From NCBI GenBank assembly GCA_028819475.1, contig JAPPLJ010000023.1:26273-90272 (forward strand): a stretch of 64,000 bases of DNA. The letters run 5' to 3'. A program made the position numbers and the translations under genes. Below, one piece after another: positions 58,609 through 64,000 of the stretch; within the stretch, counting starts at the first letter, position 1, and each line of letters starts with the position of its first letter. The notes under the pieces are model-generated. The model did not search any database, was not told where the DNA came from, and worked only from the letters and a program-made list of their open reading frames with translations. Source of the DNA: Rhodospirillaceae bacterium (GTDB lineage Bacteria; Pseudomonadota; Alphaproteobacteria; Bin65).

Positions 58609-59253
58609 ATGCCCCGGATCATCGAAACCACGGTCTACACCATCGACGAGCTCGCCGACGCGGCGAAGGACAACGCCCGCCGCTGGTATCGCCAGCAAGG
58701 GCTGCACGACAACTGGTACGACTTCGTCTACGAGGATTTCGGGACCATCTGCCGGATCCTCGGCATCGCGCTCGCCACCAGGCCCGTCAAGCTCATGGGC
58801 GGGGGCACGCGTGACGATCCGCAGGTCTATTTTCGCGGTTTCCATTGCCAGGGCGATGGAGCGTCCTTCTTCGGCGCCTACAGCCACGCCCGAGGCGCCT
58901 GCAAGGCCATCCGCGCCCATGCGCCGACGGACGAAGAGTTGCACCGCATTGCGGATGCGTTGCAGGCCATCCAGCGGCGCAATTTCCACCAGCTGCACGC
59001 CTATATCGGTCAGCAGGGCCGCTACTGCCATGAATACTCCATGGCGATCGAGGTCGAGCGCGACAGCCCGACCTGGCAGCCAATGACGAACGGCGCGGAA
59101 GACACCGTGATCGAGGCAATGCGCGACCTGGCGCGCTGGCTCTACCGCCAGCTCCGCTCGGAATACGAGCACCAGACCTCCGACGCCGCCGTCGACGAGA
59201 TCGTCCGAATCAACGAGTGGACGTTTACGGCGGACGGGACGCGCTTCGGCTGA
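58609..59253 (+). CDS. Conserved mobile-element protein, often named antitoxin-like
   Basis: 214 residues. TVYTIDELADAAKDNARRWY (about 8-27), NWYDFVYEDFGTICRILGIA and YFRGFHCQGDGASFFGAY (about 73-90) are the conserved blocks of a protein widely found in alphaproteobacterial phages and plasmids. Databases often label it as an antitoxin, but no partner toxin gene is seen here. It starts three bases after the cysteine-hydrolase-like gene. Confidence 0.7.
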   Translation: MPRIIETTVYTIDELADAAKDNARRWYRQQGLHDNWYDFVYEDFGTICRILGIALATRPVKLMGGGTRDDPQVYFRGFHCQGDGASFFGAYSHARGACKAIRAHAPTDEELHRIADALQAIQRRNFHQLHAYIGQQGRYCHEYSMAIEVERDSPTWQPMTNGAEDTVIEAMRDLARWLYRQLRSEYEHQTSDAAVDEIVRINEWTFTADGTRFG

Positions 59254-59350
59254 CCTTGCCGATCGTTTCGGGCTGTCCCGCCCGTCATTGACAGGGCCGC
59301 GCGCCGTCGGGCAATCCTCCCTCCAAATCGCGGACGAAACAGAGCGCTTC

Positions 59351-60379
59351 ATGCCCGATCTCTACGCCATCAATCTTCACCTGCAGGAGCGGCTCGAAAG
59401 CGACTGGCGCGACGAAGTCCGAGCCGTCGAGGCCGCGCGCTGGCTCGACAACGCCGGCCTGTTGACCGACCGGAAGGACGGTCTCCCGCTCCGCAACCTC
59501 CTGCGCGCCGGACGCATCGCGGGCCAGGAACAGCGTCCGGACAAGAAAAACGGCGCATGGTTCATCCGCCGCCTCGCGGCGTCCCGCGACCCCGACGCGA
59601 TCCGCGAGGCCCGCGAACGGCTGCGCCGCTGTCTCCCCATCGACCGCGACGCCTTGTCGCCCGACTGGCCGGTGAACCATGGGCCCGCCGTCTTCTGGCA
59701 GGAACTCGGCAAGACGGTCGCGGCCTTCGGATACCTGGAGCACATTCTGGCCTCCGCCTGCCACGCGCTCCTCGCGACGGGGGAAAGGGCGGTCGCCCTT
59801 CTCCAAGCGGACGACCATGCGGCCTTGTCCCGGTGGTGCGAGCGACTGCTGCGCTCCCGGGTCGATCCCATGCACGGCCTTACCTCCGAGCTCGATCGAG
59901 TGCTGCGGGAAGCCGGCCGGGTTCCGCACGCGGTTCGCGAAACCCTTGTTTCCGAACTCAGGGAACTGCGCCCATGGCGCAACGCGCTCTGTCACGGCGC
60001 TTGGCTCAGCATCGGCGAAGACGGCTCCGGCCATCTTGAACACCTCTACTTGGCCAACGGCGTCCCCGTCGCGTTCGAGCGGAACGTTGACGTCAAGCGC
60101 CTGTCCGACGTCCGCGCCCGGACGGTCGAGGTCACCATGCGCGTCGCCGAAGCCGCCTCCGTCGCCGGGCCCGCCTACACCCATATGGGCGGCACCGGTT
60201 ACGCCCTCGCCACTGTCATGCCGCGCGTGAACGCGCCCCAGAGCGCCCCTCCCGAACCGGACCTGCTGGACGCGGCGCGGCGCGCGGTCCGGCGCGACGA
60301 CGCCCGTTGCCAGGAAATGCTCACCCAGCGCCTGGCGGGACGCGATATCGGCGGGGTCTCGCCGACCGAACCGGAATAG
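59351..60379 (+). CDS. Unknown protein, possible HEPN-like core
   Basis: 342 residues from MPDLYAINLHLQ (an upstream in-frame start would add 21). The N-terminal part has a helix-turn-helix-like domain with WLDNAGLLTDRKDGLPLRNL then LRAGRIAGQ. The middle has a helical domain with FGYLEHILASACHALL and LRPWRNALCHGAW (about 230-242), which resembles the R-N-x-x-x-H motif of HEPN RNases, here RNALCH. C-terminal tail is polar. RNase activity is speculative. Confidence 0.55.
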   Translation: MPDLYAINLHLQERLESDWRDEVRAVEAARWLDNAGLLTDRKDGLPLRNLLRAGRIAGQEQRPDKKNGAWFIRRLAASRDPDAIREARERLRRCLPIDRDALSPDWPVNHGPAVFWQELGKTVAAFGYLEHILASACHALLATGERAVALLQADDHAALSRWCERLLRSRVDPMHGLTSELDRVLREAGRVPHAVRETLVSELRELRPWRNALCHGAWLSIGEDGSGHLEHLYLANGVPVAFERNVDVKRLSDVRARTVEVTMRVAEAASVAGPAYTHMGGTGYALATVMPRVNAPQSAPPEPDLLDAARRAVRRDDARCQEMLTQRLAGRDIGGVSPTEPE

Positions 60380-60427
60380 CGACGTCTCTCGACCTCCTCG
60401 GCCGGCCGCGCCGGGTGCCGCTGTCGG

Positions 60428-60628
60428 GCCGCGTCCCGGCGGCTTGCCGAAACAGCGCATCCCGCAGAGTTCGATGCGGACCAGTGAGTCTCTGGCAACC
60501 GGTTCCAGCGGGTCGCGATCGCCCGGCAGGCGACTCTCCGGCTATAGCCTGCTCGCCTTGCGCAGCGCCGTTTCGACGGTGAACGGCAGGTCATCCCGCG
60601 AAACCGGGCGGTTGAGTTTCCCGGTCAT
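60428..60628 (-). pseudogene. Nonsense-mutated paralogue of the 97-residue SOS-linked protein
   Basis: ATG at 60628 begins MTGKLNRPVSRDDLPFTVET, close to MDDRYTRPISRDDLLFTIEM of 57126. After 28 codons TAG replaces the Trp codon of the intact copy (RLWP becomes RL-stop-P). The frame then continues with matching residues (LPGDRDPLEP, ELCGMRCFGKPPG). No LexA box is seen upstream of this copy. Confidence 0.75.
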
Positions 60629-60918
60629 CGTTTGAGCGACCGCAGAAGGACACTACCAGAGCATTAGCCGCGGCCGATTTCGCCGCAGCCGACGCATTCC
60701 GTCGTCAGGACTGAACGCCCTCGCGATCCGCCTGCCGCTTCCCGGGCCGACCGCCCGCCGTTCCAGCGGCTTGTTCCTTTCATCCCCGCATCTCCGTGCG
60801 TCTCGGCGCCGTCAGGACGGCCAGCCGGTCGGGGGCGGTCCGGCGCCGCGGGGCGGGAGGCTCTGCTTCGCGTCCAGTCCGCGCCGGTCCCAGGCCCTTC
60901 CCGCTCGGAGACCGCCCC

Positions 60919-63900
60919 ATGCTCGACGCCCGCCTGGCGCCGGATGCCCTCGCGCGTCCGCCCCTTCCCGCTGCCACCGACCCGCCCGCACCGCCGGTCC
61001 GTCCGTCCGCGGGCGACGCCCTGTTCGCCGCGGCCTACGCCCTGCTGCCGAGGCTGGAGGGCGGCAAACTGCTCGATGCTGCCACGCTGCGGGACGCCAT
61101 GACGGAGGCCTTCGGCGCGTCCGACGCCGAGGGCGGCTGGGTCTGGAAGGACGCCTACGAGGCCGCCGAGGCCGCGTGCGTGCTGTTCCTCCAACGCTAC
61201 GGCCGCGGCATGCGCCGCACCTGCGGCGCCGGTGCGGACGGGCCGCGCCGCATGCTGGCGATGCTGGAGGCGGTCGCGGCGCTGGAGCCCTCCCACACCA
61301 GGCGGTCCGAAGAGCAGGTCCGGCTCCAGCAATTCTCGACCCCGCTGCCGCTTGCCTACGCCGCATTGCAGGCCGCCGCGATCCGGCCGGGCGATGTCGT
61401 GCTGGAGCCCAGCGCCGGCACCGGCATGCTGGCGGTGATGGCGGAATGCGCGCTCGGGAAGAGCGCCGCCGGCCAGCTCCATCTCAACGAACTGGCGCAG
61501 ACGCGGGCGCGGCTGCTGACCAGGCTGTTCCCGCAAGCGGTCGTGACCGCCTTCAACGCCGAGTCCATCGCGGACCGGCTGCGCGACGTCCGGCCGGCCG
61601 TGGTGCTGATGAACCCGCCCTTCTCGGCAACGCCGGGCGTCGACCGGATCAGCCACGACGCCGACCTGCGTCACGTCCGCTCGGCCGCCTCGATGCTGCC
61701 GCTTGGCGGCCGGCTGGTGACCATCACCTCGGCCCACTGCGTGCTGGGCGACGCCGTCGGCCGCCTCGACCCGCCGGCGCGCTGCGTCTTCACCATGGCG
61801 ATCGACGGCCGCGCCTATGCACGGCGCGGCACCGGGTTCGACACCCGCCTCACCGTGCTGGAGCGCGGCGACGGGCCCGCTGTCGCGCTGGACGGGACCG
61901 CCCGCGCCGCCGACGCCGCCGAGCTGCTCGATGCCGTCATCGCGCAGGTGCCGAAGCGCCAGCCGATCGCGCCCGCGCCGGTCCCGGCCGGCCCGGCCCG
62001 CGACCTGTTCGGCAAGCCGGTCGCGCCGAAGCCTGCAACGCGCCGGGGTCCCGGGCCCGCATCGACGCCCGAGACCCGCCTATCCCATGACTGGGGGCCG
62101 GTTTCCGAGCTCACGGTCGAGACCGGCCCCGTCGAACCTGCCGCCGATGTCGATTCCTCTGCCAACGACACCGGCCCTTACGTCCCCTGGCGGCCGGGTG
62201 CCGTGCGGGTGCCGGGCGCGGTCGAGCACCCGACTCCGCTCGTCCAGTCCGCCGCCATGGCCGCCGTGCCGCATCCGGCCCCGGCCTACCGCCCATTGCT
62301 GCCCGAACGCGTCGTGACCGAGGGCCTGCTCTCAGACGCACAACTGGAGAGCGTCGTGCTGGCGGGCGAGGCGCACTCCCGCCATCTCGACGCCTGGTTC
62401 CACATCGGCGCCGGCTGGGAGACCCTCCTGCCCTGCCCGGAGGACGACCAGGAGGCCATCGAGGTCCCGTTCCACACCCAGGACGGCGAGGCCCTGTCCC
62501 GCGTCGTCTGCTTCCGCCGGGGCTGGATGCTGGGCGACGGCACCGGCTGCGGCAAGGGCCGCCAGGTCGCCGCCATCATCCTCGACAACCGCCTGCGCGG
62601 CCGCAAGAAGGCGCTCTGGCTCAGCCAGTCCGACAAGCTGCTGGAGGACGCGCGGCGCGACTGGACCGCCCTGGGCGGGCTGGAGAGCGACGTCATCCCG
62701 CTCGGCAATTTCCGCCAGGGCGTGGAGATCCCGCTCGACGAGGGGATTCTCTTCGCGACCTATGCCACGCTGCGCTCGCCGTCGCGCCAGGGGAAGCCCT
62801 CGCGGCTGGAGCAGGTCGTCGAATGGCTCGCGGGCTCATTGGACGAGGAGGACCGCCACGCCTTCGACGGCGTCATCGTCTTCGACGAGGCCCACGCGAT
62901 GGCGAACGCCGCCGGCTCGAAGGGCGCGCGCGGCGAGGTCAAGCCCTCCCAGCAGGGAAGGGCGGGACTGCGCCTGCAGAACGCGCTGCCGGATGCCCGC
63001 ATCGCCTATGTGTCAGCCACCGGCGCGACGACGGTGCCGGGATTGGCCTATGCCGGACGCCTCGGCCTCTGGGCTGCCGGCGAGACGCCGTTCGAGACCC
63101 GGGTCGAGTTCGTCTCCGCCATGGAGGCCGGCGGCGTCGCCGCGATGGAGGTCGTGGCAAGGGACCTCAAGGCGCTCGGCCTCTACCAAGCGCGTGTCCT
63201 GACCTATGACGGGGTCGAGGTCGACATCCTCGAACATCCCCTGACGCCGGAGCAGCGGCGCATCTACGACGCCTATGCCGGCGCCTTCAAGATCATCCAC
63301 AAGAATATCGAGGAGGCATTGAAGGCCACCGGCATCGTCCAGGGCGAGGACACGCTGAACCGGAACGCCAAGTCGGCGGCATTGTCCGCCTTCGAGGGCA
63401 CCAAGCAGCGCTTCTTCGGCCATCTGCTGACCGGCATGAAGTGCCCCAGTCTGATCCGCGCCGTCGAGGCCGATCTGGAAGCCTGCCGGTCGGCTGTGGT
63501 CCAGCTGGTTTCGACCGGCGAGGCGCTGATGGAGCGGCGGATATCGGAGATTCCCGCTTCCGAATGGGACGACCTCAACATCGACCTGACGCCCCGGGAC
63601 GGCATCCTGTCCTTCCTGATGCACGCCTTCCCGGTGCAGCTCCAGGAGCCCTTCACCGACGACGACGGCAACCTGATGAGCCGGCCCGCGACCGACGCCG
63701 AGGGCAACCCCGTCATCTGCCGCGAGGCCGAGCAACAGCGCGACGCCCTGATCGAGAAGCTCGCAGCCCTGCCGCCGGTGCCGACGGCGCTCGACCAGGT
63801 CGTGCAGCAGTTCGGGCACGAGGCGGTGGCCGAGGTCACGGGCCGGTCTCGGCGTGTGCTCAGGATCACCGACGCCCGTTCGACAGGCTCAGGGCAGGCT

Positions 63901-64000
63901 CCGGGCGAGCGGCTGGCGCTGCGCAGCCGGCCGGCCTCCGCAAATCTCGCCGAGACCGCCGCCTTCATGGACGGCGAGAAGCGCATCCTGGTGTTCTCGA
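60919..64000 (+). CDS. Methyltransferase-strawberry notch helicase fusion, C-terminus outside window
   Basis: At least 1027 codons, open to the window end. The N-terminal part is an N6-adenine methyltransferase: VLEPSAGTGMLAVMAECALG (SAM site, about 157-176) and VLMNPPFSATPG (NPPF, about 229-240). The second part is the strawberry notch SF2-type ATPase: GWMLGDGTGCGKGRQVAAII (Walker A, about 536-555) and VIVFDEAHAM (DEAH, about 652-661), then SATGATTVPG. ATG at 60919 follows CGGAG. Such fusions are common on alphaproteobacterial phages and elements, and may combine DNA modification with strand remodelling. Confidence 0.88.
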   Translation, partial: MLDARLAPDALARPPLPAATDPPAPPVRPSAGDALFAAAYALLPRLEGGKLLDAATLRDAMTEAFGASDAEGGWVWKDAYEAAEAACVLFLQRYGRGMRRTCGAGADGPRRMLAMLEAVAALEPSHTRRSEEQVRLQQFSTPLPLAYAALQAAAIRPGDVVLEPSAGTGMLAVMAECALGKSAAGQLHLNELAQTRARLLTRLFPQAVVTAFNAESIADRLRDVRPAVVLMNPPFSATPGVDRISHDADLRHVRSAASMLPLGGRLVTITSAHCVLGDAVGRLDPPARCVFTMAIDGRAYARRGTGFDTRLTVLERGDGPAVALDGTARAADAAELLDAVIAQVPKRQPIAPAPVPAGPARDLFGKPVAPKPATRRGPGPASTPETRLSHDWGPVSELTVETGPVEPAADVDSSANDTGPYVPWRPGAVRVPGAVEHPTPLVQSAAMAAVPHPAPAYRPLLPERVVTEGLLSDAQLESVVLAGEAHSRHLDAWFHIGAGWETLLPCPEDDQEAIEVPFHTQDGEALSRVVCFRRGWMLGDGTGCGKGRQVAAIILDNRLRGRKKALWLSQSDKLLEDARRDWTALGGLESDVIPLGNFRQGVEIPLDEGILFATYATLRSPSRQGKPSRLEQVVEWLAGSLDEEDRHAFDGVIVFDEAHAMANAAGSKGARGEVKPSQQGRAGLRLQNALPDARIAYVSATGATTVPGLAYAGRLGLWAAGETPFETRVEFVSAMEAGGVAAMEVVARDLKALGLYQARVLTYDGVEVDILEHPLTPEQRRIYDAYAGAFKIIHKNIEEALKATGIVQGEDTLNRNAKSAALSAFEGTKQRFFGHLLTGMKCPSLIRAVEADLEACRSAVVQLVSTGEALMERRISEIPASEWDDLNIDLTPRDGILSFLMHAFPVQLQEPFTDDDGNLMSRPATDAEGNPVICREAEQQRDALIEKLAALPPVPTALDQVVQQFGHEAVAEVTGRSRRVLRITDARSTGSGQAPGERLALRSRPASANLAETAAFMDGEKRILVFS
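63877..63911. repeat. Short genome-type repeat inserted in frame in the helicase gene
   Basis: CGTTCGACAGGCTCAGGGCA followed by GGCTCCGGGCGAG resembles the TTCGACA-R-GCTCAGG repeats scattered in alphaproteobacterial intergenic DNA. Here it encodes RSTGSGQAPGE between the conserved RRVLRITDA and RPASANLAET blocks. Confidence 0.45.

Larger units (their letters stand above)
39297..64000 (+). mobile_element. Large serine-recombinase element, right end outside window
   Basis: From the break in the recombinase tail onward, nearly all genes run rightward: regulator, recombinases, ParB-like pair, then a cargo of DNA-related and conserved mobile-element genes. The left boundary is inferred from the end of the direct repeat; the right end is not seen. 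No relaxase, coupling protein or secretion genes are visible. Confidence 0.55.

Noticed and set aside
39297..64000. Integrative conjugative element with transfer genes
   Set aside because: No relaxase, coupling protein or type IV secretion gene is visible in the window, so self-transfer cannot be claimed.

Overview
The window looks like the accessory part of a high-GC alphaproteobacterial chromosome. The evidence is consistently GC-rich third codon positions, a GTTC-N7-GTTC type LexA box (seen as GAAC-N7-GAAC at 57146), RepB/ParB-like proteins paired with a serine recombinase, a strawberry-notch helicase and a Pot-type ABC system. Most of the 64 kb is layered mobile DNA. No ribosomal RNA, complete tRNA or CRISPR array was found.

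Layout. (1) 1-3.7 kb: a zinc-type dehydrogenase and two divergent tyrosine recombinases. (2) 3.7-14 kb: a scrapyard of elements. It holds a frameshifted agmatinase/arginase tail, a cut-off 5' end of a MoxR ATPase gene, a ribbon-helix-helix operon ending in a frameshifted gene, about 2 kb of noncoding DNA with repeated modules and perfect palindromes, a small integrase cassette with two overlapping micro-genes, a TOPRIM-type protein, a 3' half of tRNA-Lys(CTT) and an integrase tail. (3) 14-22 kb: a catabolic locus with creatininase, creatinase, an FCY1-like deaminase, a complete Pot-type ABC importer and a LysR regulator. (4) 22-26 kb: an IS110-family element and a group II intron whose reverse transcriptase reads YADA instead of YADD. 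(5) 26-35 kb: a lower-GC defence region. Its centre is a type III CBASS operon (CD-NTase, HORMA, TRIP13-like ATPase, SAVED-nuclease effector) with a divergent CapW-type WYL repressor and a palindromic operator. Beside it lie a membrane pentapeptide-repeat protein, an unknown 494-residue protein and a small three-helix membrane protein. (6) 36-39.3 kb: a beta-lactamase-fold hydrolase, an OsmC protein and a second, nearly identical copy of the dehydrogenase with the tail of the same recombinase. These two copies form direct repeats of about 1.24 kb that bracket 38 kb. (7) 39.3-64 kb: a large serine-recombinase element with an XRE regulator, a recombinase-like protein lacking the catalytic serine, an intact large serine recombinase and two ParB/RepB-like proteins. 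These are followed by a long co-oriented cargo: PP-loop sulfotransfer-like protein, MoxR/DUF3150/VWA trio, a long ParB protein, a GHKL ATPase, RadC, an SRAP protease, small conserved proteins and a methyltransferase-strawberry notch helicase running off the end.

How the parts fit. The creatinine genes predict import by the ABC system, hydrolysis of creatinine to creatine, then to sarcosine and urea, with the deaminase as a possible side route. The CBASS operon predicts phage sensing by HORMA, nucleotide-signal synthesis, reset by the ATPase and DNA cleavage by the effector. The right-hand element carries its own integration, partition-like and DNA-processing genes but no visible relaxase or type IV secretion genes in this window. 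Several parts are decayed: a nonsense codon at the start of the MoxR gene, a nonsense codon in a duplicated 97-residue protein, and frameshifts on the left.
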